Positions 1 through 10,821 of a DNA stretch of 64,000 bases are shown one piece after another (the first letter of the stretch is position 1; every line of letters starts with the position of its first letter). A model generated the notes under the pieces. The model was not told the origin of the DNA, ran no database searches, and saw nothing but the letters and a program-made list of their open reading frames with translations. The DNA is from Oasisia sp. SBJ-2009 (taxonomy: Eukaryota > Annelida > Polychaeta > Sabellida > Siboglinidae), in NCBI GenBank assembly GCA_964017155.1, contig OZ024856.1:8383811-8447810 (forward strand). Direction: 5' to 3'. The position numbers were made by a program, and so were the translations under genes.

Positions 1-102
1 GTAGTACGAATATATTAAGATACTTTTTTTGGATTTGTATAGTCCAGACAACGAGGAATAAAGTGCACGGGGTTGAATTTCGATACTAATAGATAGTGAT
101 TT

Positions 103-114
103 TCGAAATTTCGA
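103..114 (+). other. 12-bp perfect palindrome specific to type A
   Basis: TCGAAATTTCGA is its own reverse complement and occurs once per type A monomer at offset 103-114. In type B the region reads tggaaattgcga and the dyad is lost. It is also broken in the A copies at 10822 (tttctata) and at 9792, 35558 and 44316 (B-like patch), and shortened to 10 bp at 56682 and 63381 (tttcgtta). Confidence 0.8.
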
Positions 115-128
115 TAAACACCCCAAAG

Positions 129-142
129 TGCGCTTGCGCCAA
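129..142 (+). other. Conserved core of the ~170-bp subunit (model copy)
   Basis: The sequence tgcgcttgcgccaa has counterparts tgcgcttacgccaa (299-312) and tgcgttcgcgccaa (469-482) in the other subunits, spaced 170, 170 and then 175 bp to the next monomer. Each is a short dyad, GCG-spacer-CGC. The core survives in subunits a and c of type B, but in B subunit b the first arm is changed (gttcgcttacgcc). It is the longest stretch kept alike in otherwise well-diverged subunits, so it could be a protein-binding box; no known binding motif is matched. Confidence 0.6.
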
Positions 143-175
143 TATAAGGGTATTTTCTCTTCTGAAAAATACAAC

Positions 176-345
176 GTACAAATACAGTTCGTTAGTTTTA
201 TGGATCGTCATCGGTTCCCGAACTAGAAATCGACTACAACTTGTCGAGCTTCCAAAATGGTGCCTATATTTCGGAAATTACGCTAATCACCCTCAAAGTG
301 CGCTTACGCCAATGCAAAGTTATTTTCACATCTGAAACCTACAAT
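176..345 (+). repeat. Subunit b of the reference A monomer
   Basis: Begins gtacaaatacagttcgtta and ends acctacaat. It can be laid against subunit c with no length change; by eye identity is roughly 55-65%, strongest in the first 30 bases and after the ggaaattacg box. The core tgcgcttacgccaa is at 299-312, exactly 170 bases after the core of subunit a. This is the subunit least changed between A and B monomers (about six differences by eye). Confidence 0.85.
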
Positions 346-515
346 GTACCACTACTCTTCGTGACATGTGTGGATTCGCATGATTCCCAGAACGAAGAGT
401 CAAGTACAAGTGGGCGTGCTTCGATACTCGTACCTATTTTTTCCGAAATTACTGTAAACTCGCTTAAATGCGTTCGCGCCAAAACAACGGTATTGTCTCA
501 TCGGAAAACTACATC
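346..515 (+). repeat. Subunit c of the reference A monomer
   Basis: Begins gtaccactactcttcgtga and ends actacatc. The core is tgcgttcgcgccaa at 469-482, again 170 bases after the previous one. This subunit carries many A/B diagnostic differences: acatgt versus accttt, agaacg versus agggcg, gggcgt versus ggtcct, actcg versus acgcg, ttccgaa versus tttggaa. That makes it the best place to see recombination between the two classes. Confidence 0.85.
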
Positions 516-1030
516 GTAGTACGACTATATTAAGATACTTTTTTTGGATTTGTATAGTCCAGACAACGAGGAATAAAGTGCACGGGGTTGAATTTCGATA
601 CTAATAGATAGTGATTTTCGAAATTTCGATAAACACCCCTAAGTGCGCTTGCGCCAATATAAGGGTATTTTCTCTTCTGAAAAATACAACGTACAAATAC
701 AGTTCGTTAGTTTTATGGATCGTCATCGGTTCCCGAACTAGAAATCGACTACAACTTGTCGAGCTTCCAAAATGGTGCCTATATTTCGGAAATTACGCTA
801 ATCACCCTCAAAGTGCGCTTACGCCAATGCAAAGTTATTTTCACATCTGAAACCTACAATGTACCACTACTCTTCGTGACATGTGTGGATTCGCATGATT
901 CCCAGAACGAAGAGTCAAGTACAAGTGGGCGTGCTTCGATACTCGTACCTATTTTTTCCGAAATTACTGTAAACTCGCTTAAATGCGTTCGCGCCAAAAC
1001 AACGGTATTGTCTCATCGGAAAACTACAAC

Positions 1031-1040
1031 GTGGTACCAC
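1031..1040 (+). other. 10-bp palindrome GTGGTACCAC at the start of some B monomers
   Basis: The B monomers starting at 1031, 2062, 3608 and 6700 begin GTGGTACCAC, a perfect palindrome with a GGTACC site. Nearly all other B monomers begin gtagtaccac (57712 begins gtagtgccac). The same four copies carry aattatgttc instead of aattattttc, so they form one sub-lineage confined here to the first 7.2 kb. The copies at 31951 and 41224 share aattatgttc but start gtagtacc. Confidence 0.8.
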
Positions 1041-1546
1041 TATAATTATATAGTTTTTTTTGGATTTGCACAGGCCAGACAACGAGGAATAAAGTACAAG
1101 TGGTTGAATTTCGATACTAATAGATAGTGGCTTTGGAAATTGCGAGAAACACCCCAAAATGCGCTTACGCCAATATAAGGGTATTTTCTCTTCTGAAAAA
1201 TACAACTTACCAATACAGTTCGTTAGTTTTATGGATCGTCATCGGTTCCCGGACTAGAAATCAACTACAACTTGTCGAGCTTCCAAAATGGTGCCTATAT
1301 TTCGGAAATTACGCTAATCACCCTCAAAGTTCGCTTACGCCAATGCAAAATTATGTTCACATCTGAAACCTACAATGTACCACTACTATTCGTGACCTTT
1401 GTGGATTCGCATGGTTCCCAGGGCGAAGAGTCAAGTACAAGTGGTCCTGCTTCGATACGCGTACCTATTTTTTTGGAAATTACGTTAAACTCCCTTAAAT
1501 GCGTTCGCGCCAAATTAACGGTATTATCTCATCGGAAAACTACATC
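1031..1546 (+). repeat. Reference type B monomer (516 bp)
   Basis: Subunits are a (1031-1206), b (1207-1376) and c (1377-1546). Relative to A it has an eight-T tract, acaagtgg for cacgggg, ggctttggaaattgcgag in place of the A palindrome, a cggactag variant, and a B-type c subunit with an ACGCGT site at 1457-1462. The additional base is in subunit a. Most B copies keep this ACGCGT site; exceptions are the hybrid B monomers at 52044, 54105, 58743 and 60804 and the copy at 57712 (gatatgcg). Confidence 0.93.
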
Positions 1547-2577
1547 GTAGTACGAATATATTAAGATACTTTTTTTGGATTTGTATAGTCCAGACAACGA
1601 GGAATAAAGTGCACGGGGTTGAATTTCGATACTAATAGATAGTGATTTTCGAAATTTCGATAAACACCCCAAAGTGCGCTTGCGCCAATATAAGGGTATT
1701 TTCTCTTCTGAAAAATACAACGTACAAATACAGTTCGTTAGTTTTATGGATCGTCATCGGTTCCCGAACTAGAAATCGACTACAACTTGTCGAGCTTCCA
1801 AAATGGTGCCTATATTTCGGAAATTACGCTAATCACCCTCAAAGTGCGCTTACGCCAATGCAAAGTTATTTTCACATCTGAAACCTACAATGTACCACTA
1901 CTCTTCGTGACATGTGTGGATTCGCATGATTCCCAGAACGAAGAGTCAAGTACAAGTGGGCGTGCTTCGATACTCGTACCTATTTTTTCCGAAATTACTG
2001 TAAACTCGCTTAAATGCGTTCGCGCCAAAACAACGGTATTGTCTCATCGGAAAACTACAACGTGGTACCACTATAATTATATAGTTTTTTTTGGATTTGC
2101 ACAGGCCAGACAACGAGGAATAAAGTACAAGTGGTTGAATTTCGATACTAATAGATAGTGGCTTTGGAAATTGCGAGAAACACCCCAAAATGCGCTTACG
2201 CCAATATAAGGGTATTTTCTCTTCTGAAAAATACAACTTACCAATACAGTTCGTTAGTTTTATGGATCGTCATCGGTTCCCGGACTAGAAATCAACTACA
2301 ACTTGTCGAGCTTCCAAAATGGTGCCTATATTTCGGAAATTACGCTAATCACCCTCAAAGTTCGCTTACGCCAATGCAAAATTATGTTCACATCTGAAAC
2401 CTACAATGTACCACTACTATTCGTGACCTTTGTGGATTCGCATGGTTCCCAGGGCGAAGAGTCAAGTACAAGTGGTCCTGCTTCGATACGCGTACCTATT
2501 TTTTTGGAAATTACGTTAAACTCCCTTAAATGCGTTCGCGCCAAATTAACGGTATTATCTCATCGGAAAACTACATC
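1547..2577 (+). repeat. Higher-order unit 2: A-B dimer (1,031 bp)
   Basis: Monomers start at 1547 (A, acgaatata) and 2062 (B). The second A of the usual trimer is missing. The pair B1031-A1547 carries the same variants as B2062-A2578, so this is a 1,031-bp tandem step produced by loss of one A or duplication of a B-A pair. Confidence 0.9.
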
Positions 2578-4123
2578 GTAGTACGAATATATTAAGATAC
2601 TTTTTTTGGATTTGTATAGTCCAGACAACGAGGAATAAAGTGCACGGGGTTGAATTTCGATACTAATAGATAGTGATTTTCGAAATTTCGATAAACACCC
2701 CAAAGTGCGCTTGCGCCAATATAAGGGTATTTTCTCTTCTGAAAAATACAACGTACAAATACAGTTCGTTAGTTTTATGGATCGTCATCGGTTCCCGAAC
2801 TAGAAATCGACTACAACTTGTCGAGCTTCCAAAATGGTGCCTATATTTCGGAAATTACGCTAATCACCCTCAAAGTGCGCTTACGCCAATGCAAAGTTAT
2901 TTTCACATCTGAAACCTACAATGTACCACTACTCTTCGTGACATGTGTGGATTCGCATGATTCCCAGAACGAAGAGTCAAGTACAAGTGGGCGTGCTTCG
3001 ATACTCGTACCTATTTTTTCCGAAATTACTGTAAACTCGCTTAAATGCGTTCGCGCCAAAACAACGGTATTGTCTCATCGGAAAACTACATCGTAGTACG
3101 ACTATATTAAGATACTTTTTTTGGATTTGTATAGTCCAGACAACGAGGAATAAAGTGCACGGGGTTGAATTTCGATACTAATAGATAGTGATTTTCGAAA
3201 TTTCGATAAACACCCCTAAGTGCGCTTGCGCCAATATAAGGGTATTTTCTCTTCTGAAAAATACAACGTACAAATACAGTTCGTTAGTTTTATGGATCGT
3301 CATCGGTTCCCGAACTAGAAATCGACTACAACTTGTCGAGCTTCCAAAATGGTGCCTATATTTCGGAAATTACGCTAATCACCCTCAAAGTGCGCTTACG
3401 CCAATGCAAAGTTATTTTCACATCTGAAACCTACAATGTACCACTACTCTTCGTGACATGTGTGGATTCGCATGATTCCCAGAACGAAGAGTCAAGTACA
3501 AGTGGGCGTGCTTCGATACTCGTACCTATTTTTTCCGAAATTACTGTAAACTCGCTTAAATGCGTTCGCGCCAAAACAACGGTATTGTCTCATCGGAAAA
3601 CTACAACGTGGTACCACTATAATTATATAGTTTTTTTTGGATTTGCACAGGCCAGACAACGAGGAATAAAGTACAAGTGGTTGAATTTCGATACTAATAG
3701 ATAGTGGCTTTGGAAATTGCGAGAAACACCCCAAAATGCGCTTACGCCAATATAAGGGTATTTTCTCTTCTGAAAAATACAACTTACCAATACAGTTCGT
3801 TAGTTTTATGGATCGTCATCGGTTCCCGGACTAGAAATCAACTACAACTTGTCGAGCTTCCAAAATGGTGCCTATATTTCGGAAATTACGCTAATCACCC
3901 TCAAAGTTCGCTTACGCCAATGCAAAATTATGTTCACATCTGAAACCTACAATGTACCACTACTATTCGTGACCTTTGTGGATTCGCATGGTTCCCAGGG
4001 CGAAGAGTCAAGTACAAGTGGTCCTGCTTCGATACGCGTACCTATTTTTTTGGAAATTACGTTAAACTCCCTTAAATGCGTTCGCGCCAAATTAACGGTA
4101 TTATCTCATCGGAAAACTACATC
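2578..4123 (+). repeat. Higher-order unit 3: A-A-B trimer
   Basis: Monomers start at 2578 (A, acgaatata), 3093 (A, cccctaagtg) and 3608 (B, GTGGTACC, aattatgttc). It has the same variant set as unit 1, showing that the 1-1546 pattern resumes after the dimer. Confidence 0.9.
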
Positions 4124-5669
4124 GTAGTACGAATATATTAAGATACTTTTTTTGGATTTGTATAGTCCAGACAACGAGGAATAAAGTGCACGGGGTTGAA
4201 TTTCGATACTAATAGATAGTGATTTTCGAAATTTCGATAAACACCCCAAAGTGCGCTTGCGCCAATATAAGGGTATTTTCTCTTCTGAAAAATACAACGT
4301 ACAAATACAGTTCGTTAGTTTTATGGATCGTCATCGGTTCCCGAACTAGAAATCGACTACAACTTGTCGAGCTTCCAAAATGGTGCCTATATTTCGGAAA
4401 TTACGCTAATCACCCTCAAAGTGCGCTTACGCCAATGCAAAGATATTTTCACATCTGAAACCTACAATGTACCACTACTCTTCGTGACATGTGTGGATTC
4501 GCATGATTCCCAGAACGAAGAGTCAAGTACAAGTGGGCGTGCTTCGATACTCGTACCTATTTTTTCCGAAATTACTGTAAACTCGCTTAAATGCGTTCGC
4601 GCCAAAACAACGGTATTGTCTCATCGGAAAACTACATCGTAGTACGACTATATTAAGATACTTTTTTTGGATTTGTATAGTCCAGACAACGAGGAATAAA
4701 GTGCACGGGGTTGAATTTCGATACTAATAGATAGTGATTTTCGAAATTTCGATAAACACCCCTAAGTGCGCTTGCGCCAATATAAGGGTATTTTCTCTTC
4801 TGAAAAATACAACGTACAAATACAGTTCGTTAGTTTTATGGATCGTCATCGGTTCCCGAACTAGAAATCGACTACAACTTGTCGAGCTTCCAAAATGGTG
4901 CCTATATTTCGGAAATTACGCTAATCACCCTCAAAGTGCGCTTACGCCAATGCAAAGTTATTTTCACATCTGAAACCTACAATGTACCACTACTCTTCGT
5001 GACATGTGTGGATTCGCATGATTCCCAGAACGAAGAGTCAAGTACAAGTGGGCGTGCTTCGATACTCGTACCTATTTTTTCCGAAATTACTGTAAACTCG
5101 CTTAAATGCGTTCGCGCCAAAACAACGGTATTGTCTCATCGGAAAACTACAACGTAGTACCACTATAATTATATAGTTTTTTTTGGATTTGCACAGGCCA
5201 GACAACGAGGAATAAAGTACAAGTGGTTGAATTTCGATACTAATAGATAGTGGCTTTGGAAATTGCGAGAAACACCCCAAAATGCGCTTACGCCAATATA
5301 CGGGTATTTTCTCTTCTGAAAAATACAACTTACCAATACAGTTCGTTAGTTTTATGGATCGTCATCGGTTCCCGGACTAGAAATCAACTACAACTTGTCG
5401 AGCTTCCAAAATGGTGCCTATATTTCGGAAATTACGCTAATCACCCTCAAAGTTCGCTTACGCCAATGCAAAATTATTTTCACATCTGAAACCTACAATG
5501 TACCACTACTATTCGTGACCTTTGTGGATTCGCATGGTTCCCAGGGCGAAGAGTCAAGTACAAGTGTTCCTGCTTCGATACGCGTACCTATTTTTTTGGA
5601 AATTACGTTAAACTCCCTTAAATGCGTTCGCGCCAAATTAACGGTATTATCTCATCGGAAAACTACATC
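4124..5669 (+). repeat. Higher-order unit 4: A-A-B trimer
   Basis: Monomers start at 4124 (A, acgaatata, with a private T to A at 4443), 4639 (A, cccctaagtg) and 5154 (B, starting gtagtacc, with atacggg and tgttcctg variants). Part of the first copy of the 3,092-bp block. Confidence 0.9.
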
Positions 5670-7215
5670 GTAGTACGACTATATTAAGATACTTTTTTTG
5701 GATTTGTATAGTCCAGACAACGAGGAATAAAGTGCACGGGGTTGAATTTCGATACTAATAGATAGTGATTTTCGAAATTTCGATAAACACCCCAAAGTGC
5801 GCTTGCGCCAATATAAGGGTATTTTCTCTTCTGAAAAATACAACGTACAAATACAGTTCGTTAGTTTTATGGATCGTCATCGGTTCCCGAACTAGAAATC
5901 GACTACAACTTGTCGAGCTTCCAAAATGGTGCCTATATTTCGGAAATTACGCTAATCACCCTCAAAGTGCGCTTACGCCAATGCAAAGTTATTTTCACAT
6001 CTGAAACCTACAATGTACCACTACTCTTCGTGACATGTGTGGATTCGCATGATTCCCAGAACGAAGAGTCAAGTACAAGTGGGCGTGCTTCGATACTCGT
6101 ACCTATTTTTTCCGAAATTACTGTAAACTCGCTTAAATGCGTTCGCGCCAAAACAACGGTATTGTCTCATCGGAAAACTACATCGTAGTACGACTATATT
6201 AAGATACTTTTTTTGGATTTGTATAGTGCAGACAACGAGGAATAAAGTGCACGGGGTTGAATTTCGATACTAATAGATAGTGATTTTCGAAATTTCGATA
6301 AACACCCCAAAGTGCGCTTGCGCCAATATAAGGGTATTTTCTCTTCTGAAAAATACAACGTACAAATACAGTTCGTTAGTTTTATGGATCGTCATCGGTT
6401 CCCGAACTAGAAATCGACTACAACTTGTCGAGCTTCCAAAATGGTGCCTATATTTCGGAAATTACGCTAATCACCCTCAAAGTGCGCTTACGCCAATGCA
6501 AAGTTATTTTCACATCTGAAACCTACAATGTACCACTACTCTTCGTGACATGTGTGGATTCGCATCATTCCCAGAACGAAGAGTCAAGTACAAGTGGGCG
6601 TGCTTCGATACTCGTACCTATTTTTTCCGAAATTACTGTAAACTCGCTTAAATGCGTTCGCGCCAAAACAACGGTATTGTCTCATCGGAAAACTACAACG
6701 TGGTACCACTATAATTATATAGTTTTTTTTGGATTTGCACAGGCCAGACAACGAGGAATAAAGTACAAGTGGTTGAATTTCGATACTAATAGATAGTGGC
6801 TTTGGAAATTGCGAGAAACACCCCAAAATGCGCTTACGCCAATATAAGGGTATTTTCTCTTCTGAAAAATACAACTTACCAATACAGTTCGTTAGTTTTA
6901 TGGATCGTCATCGGTTCCCGGACTAGAAATCAACTACAACTTGTCGAGCTTCCAAAATGGTGCCTATATTTCGGAAATTACGCTAATCACCCTCAAAGTT
7001 CGCTTACGCCAATGCAAAATTATGTTCACATCTGAAACCTACAATGTACCACTACTATTCGTGACCTTTGTGGATTCGCATGGTTCCCAGGGCGAAGAGT
7101 CAAGTACAAGTGGTCCTGCTTCGATACGCGTACCTATTTTTTTGGAAATTACGTTAAACTCCCTTAAATGCGTTCGCGCCAAATTAACGGTATTATCTCA
7201 TCGGAAAACTACATC
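5670..7215 (+). repeat. Higher-order unit 5: A-A-B trimer
   Basis: Monomers start at 5670 (A), 6185 (A, gtgcagac and catcattc variants) and 6700 (B, GTGGTACC, aattatgttc). The B at 6700 begins the second copy of the 3,092-bp block. Confidence 0.9.
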
Positions 7216-8761
7216 GTAGTACGAATATATTAAGATACTTTTTTTGGATTTGTATAGTCCAGACAACGAGGAATAAAGTGCACGGGGTTGAATTTCGATA
7301 CTAATAGATAGTGATTTTCGAAATTTCGATAAACACCCCAAAGTGCGCTTGCGCCAATATAAGGGTATTTTCTCTTCTGAAAAATACAACGTACAAATAC
7401 AGTTCGTTAGTTTTATGGATCGTCATCGGTTCCCGAACTAGAAATCGACTACAACTTGTCGAGCTTCCAAAATGGTGCCTATATTTCGGAAATTACGCTA
7501 ATCACCCTCAAAGTGCGCTTACGCCAATGCAAAGTTATTTTCACATCTGAAACCTACAATGTACCACTACTCTTCGTGACATGTGTGGATTCGCATGATT
7601 CCCAGAACGAAGAGTCAAGTACAAGTGGGCGTGCTTCGATACTCGTACCTATTTTTTCCGAAATTACTGTAAACTCGCTTAAATGCGTTCGCGCCAAAAC
7701 AACGGTATTGTCTCATCGGAAAACTACATCGTAGTACGACTATATTAAGATACTTTTTTTGGATTTGTATAGTCCAGACAACGAGGAATAAAGTGCACGG
7801 GGTTGAATTTTGATACTAATAGATAGTGATTTTCGAAATTTCGATAAACACCCCTAAGTGCGCTTGCGCCAATATAAGGGTATTTTCTCTTCTGAAAAAT
7901 ACAACGTACAAATACAGTTCGTTAGTTTTATGGATCGTCATCGGTTCCCGAACTAGAAATCGACTACAACTTGTCGAGCTTCCAAAATGGTGCCTATATT
8001 TCGGAAATTACGCTAATCACCCTCAAAGTGCGCTTACGCCAATGCAAAGTTATTTTCACATCTGAAACATACAATGTACCACTACTCTTCGTGACATGTG
8101 TGGATTCGCATGATTCCCAGAACGAAGAGTCAAGTACAAGTGGGCGTGCTTCGATACTCGTACCTATTTTTTCCGAAATTACTGTAAACTCGCTTAAATG
8201 CGTTCGCGCCAAAACAACGGTATTGTCTCATCGGAAAACTACAACGTAGTACCACTATAATTATATAGTTTTTTTTGGATTTGCACAGGCCAGACAACGA
8301 GGAATAAAGTACAAGTGGTTGAATTTCGATACTAATAGATAGTGGCTTTGGAAATTGCGAGAAACACCCCAAAATGCGCTTACGCCAATATACGGGTATT
8401 TTCTCTTCTGAAAAATACAACTTACCAATACAGTTCGTTAGTTTTATGGATCGTCATCGGTTCCCGGACTAGAAATCAACTACAACTTGTCGAGCTTCCA
8501 AAATGGTGCCTATATTTCGGAAATTACGCTAATCACCCTCAAAGTTCGCTTACGCCAATGCAAAATTATTTTCACATCTGAAACCTACAATGTACCACTA
8601 CTATTCGTGACCTTTGTGGATTCGCATGGTTCCCAGGGCGAAGAGTCAAGTACAAGTGTTCCTGCTTCGATACGCGTACCTATTTTTTTGGAAATTACGT
8701 TAAACTCCCTTAAATGCGTTCGCGCCAAATTAACGGTATTATCTCATCGGAAAACTACATC
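7216..8761 (+). repeat. Higher-order unit 6: A-A-B trimer
   Basis: Monomers start at 7216 (A, acgaatata), 7731 (A, cccctaagtg, private tttgatac and aaacatac changes) and 8246 (B, atacggg, tgttcctg). It matches unit 4 monomer by monomer at an offset of 3,092 bp. Confidence 0.9.
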
Positions 8762-9901
8762 GTAGTACGACTATATTAAGATACTTTTTTTGGATTTGTA
8801 TAGTCCAGACAACGAGGAATAAAGTGCACGGGGTTGAATTTCGATACTAATAGATAGTGATTTTCGAAATTTCGATAAACACCCCAAAGTGCGCTTGCGC
8901 CAATATAAGGGTATTTTCTCTTCTGAAAAATACAACGTACAAATACAGTTCGTTAGTTTTATGGATCGTCATCGGTTCCCGAACTAGAAATCGACTACAA
9001 CTTGTCGAGCTTCCAAAATGGTGCCTATATTTCGGAAATTACGCTAATCACCCTCAAAGTGCGCTTACGCCAATGCAAAGTTATTTTCACATCTGAAACC
9101 TACAATGTACCACTACTCTTCGTGACATGTGTGGATTCGCATGATTCCCAGAACGAAGAGTCAAGTACAAGTGGGCGTGCTTCGATACTCGTACCTATTT
9201 TTTCCGAAATTACTGTAAACTCGCTTAAATGCGTTCGCGCCAAAACAACGGTATTGTCTCATCGGAAAACTACATCGTAGTACGACTATATTAAGATACT
9301 TTTTTTGGATTTGTATAGTGCAGACAACGAGGAATAAAGTGCACGGGGTTGAATTTCGATACTAATAGATAGTGATTTTCGAAATTTCGATAAACACCCC
9401 AAAGTGCGCTTGCGCCAATATAAGGGTATTTTCTCTTCTGAAAAATACAACGTACAAATACAGTTCGTTAGTTTTATGGATCGTCATCGGTTCCCGAACT
9501 AGAAATCGACTACAACTTGTCGAGCTTCCAAAATGGTGCCTATATTTCGGAAATTACGCTAATCACCCTCAAAGTGCGCTTACGCCAATGCAAAGTTATT
9601 TTCACATCTGAAACCTACAATGTACCACTACTCTTCGTGACATGTGTGGATTCGCATCATTCCCAGAACGAAGAGTCAAGTACAAGTGGGCGTGCTTCGA
9701 TACTCGTACCTATTTTTTCCGAAATTACTGTAAACTCGCTTAAATGCGTTCGCGCCAAAACAACGGTATTGTCTCATCGGAAAACTACATCGTAGTACGA
9801 CTATATTAAGATACTTTTTTTGGATTTGTATAGTCCAGACAACGAGGAATAAAGTGCACGGGGTTGAATTTCGATACTAATAGATAGTGATTTTCGAAAT
9901 T

Positions 9902-9919
9902 GCGAGAAACACCCCAAAA
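9902..9919 (+). other. Short B-like patch inside an A monomer
   Basis: Within the A monomer at 9792 the bases around 9902-9919 read as type B (tgcgagaaac...aaaat), while ttttcg just before and cttgcgcc just after are type A. The same patch occurs at 35668-35685 and 44426-44443 in equivalent A monomers (35558 and 44316). A short gene-conversion-like event followed by duplication of the surrounding block is the simplest reading. Confidence 0.75.
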
Positions 9920-10306
9920 TGCGCTTGCGCCAATATAAGGGTATTTTCTCTTCTGAAAAATACAACGTACAAATACAGTTCGTTAGTTTTATGGATCGTC
10001 ATCGGTTCCCGAACTAGAAATCGACTACAACTTGTCGAGCTTCCAAAATGGTGCCTATATTTCGGAAATTACGCTAATCACCCTCAAAGTGCGCTTACGC
10101 CAATGCAAAGTTATTTTCACATCTGAAACCTACAATGTACCACTACTCTTCGTGACATGTGTGGATTCGCATGATTCCCAGAACGAAGAGTCAAGTACAA
10201 GTGGGCGTGCTTCGATACTCGTACCTATTTTTTCCGAAATTACTGTAAACTCGCTTAAATGCGTTCGCGCCAAAACAACGGTATTGTCTCATCGGAAAAC
10301 TACAAC

Positions 10307-10821
10307 GTAGTACCACTATAATTAGATACTTTTTTTTGGATTTGCACAGGCCAGACAACGAGGAATAAAGTAAAGTGGTTGAATTTCGATACTAATAGAT
10401 AGTGGCTTTGGAAATTGCGAGAAACACCCCAAAATGCGCTTACGCCAATATAAGGGTATTTTCTCTTCTGAAAAATACAACTTACCAATACAGTTCGTTA
10501 GTTTTATGGATCGTCATCGGTTCCCGGACTAGAAATCAATTACAACTTGTCGAGCTTCCAAAATGGTGCCTATATTTCGGAAATTACGCTAATCACCCTC
10601 AAAGTTCGCTTACGCCAATGCAAAATTATTTTCACATCTGAAACCTACAATGTACCACTACTATTCGTGACCTTTGTGGATTCGCATGGTTCCCAGGGCG
10701 AAGAGTCAAGTACAAGTGGTCCTGCTTCGATACGCGTACCTATTTTTTTGGAAATTACGTTAAACTCCCTTAAATGCGTTCGCGCCAAATTAACGGAATT
10801 ATCTCATCGGAAAACTACATC
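10307..10821 (+). repeat. B2 subvariant monomer (first of six)
   Basis: B2 copies read aattagatacttttttttgg near the start where normal B has aattatatagtttttttt, and aaagtaaagtgg where normal B has aaagtacaagtgg. They are one base shorter overall than B (515 bp). Copies start at 10307, 36073, 38133, 44831, 46376 and 47921. The agatac part resembles type A at the same place, so B2 may carry a small A-derived segment next to a two-base deletion. Confidence 0.8.

Larger units (their letters stand above)
1..175 (+). repeat. Subunit a of the reference A monomer
   Basis: The ancestral unit of the satellite appears to be about 170 bp. Subunit a aligns with b and c best in its last ~75 bases: a cgaaattt box, then the tgcgcttgcgccaa core at 129-142, then a tattttc...tctgaaaa stretch ending acaac. 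It is five bases longer than b and c, with the extra length in the poorly matching first 100 bases that include the T tract. Confidence 0.85.
1..515 (+). repeat. Reference type A monomer (515 bp)
   Basis: This is the first full type A copy and stands as the model. It consists of subunits a (1-175), b (176-345) and c (346-515). Base count gives 108 C and 96 G, 39.6% GC, with 33 CpG. It has a seven-T tract at 24-30, a 12-bp perfect palindrome TCGAAATTTCGA at 103-114 that contains a TTCGAA site, and a GCG-spacer-CGC core in each subunit. Type A copies differ from one another by only a few substitutions, and several of these variants mark position inside the higher-order repeat. Confidence 0.95.
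1..1546 (+). repeat. Higher-order unit 1: A-A-B trimer
   Basis: Monomers start at 1 (A, acgaatata variant), 516 (A, cccctaagtg variant) and 1031 (B, GTGGTACC and aattatgttc). The first base of the window happens to be in monomer phase; whether another A lies upstream is unknown, so this may be the end of a longer unit. Confidence 0.9.
3608..9791 (+). repeat. 3,092-bp six-monomer block in two tandem copies
   Basis: Copy 1 is 3608-6699 and copy 2 is 6700-9791. Each has the monomer order B-A-A-B-A-A with the same tags in the same places: GTGGTACC, acgaatata, cccctaagtg, atacggg with tgttcctg, plain A, then gtgcagac with catcattc. Copy-specific changes noticed are at 4443 in copy 1 and near 7811 and 8069 in copy 2. 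Confidence 0.85.
8762..10821 (+). repeat. Higher-order unit 7: A-A-A-B tetramer (2,060 bp)
   Basis: Monomers start at 8762 (A), 9277 (A, gtgcagac, catcattc), 9792 (A with a short B-like patch) and 10307 (B2 subvariant, caattac and ggaatta variants). The first two A copies complete the second 3,092-bp block. Confidence 0.9.

Noticed and set aside
24..30. T tract as an RNA polymerase III terminator
   Set aside because: Seven or eight T could stop Pol III, but there is no credible promoter upstream and the tract is equally well explained as simple-sequence drift.
111..126. Possible CENP-B box
   Set aside because: ttcgataaacacccc fits TTCGnnnnAnnC but has CCC where the box needs GGG, and the B monomer version fits less well. 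I found no full match to the consensus on either strand.
96..519. Recurring open reading frames of 79, 92 and 123 codons on the plus strand and 62-108 codons on the minus strand
   Set aside because: They overlap each other in different frames, recur only because the satellite recurs, and have no recognisable domain or signal. Between A and B monomers nearly all differences in the 79-codon frame change the amino acid (about eight replacements against one silent change that I could see). Single-base variants open or close them freely, for example GTGG versus GTAG at B starts.
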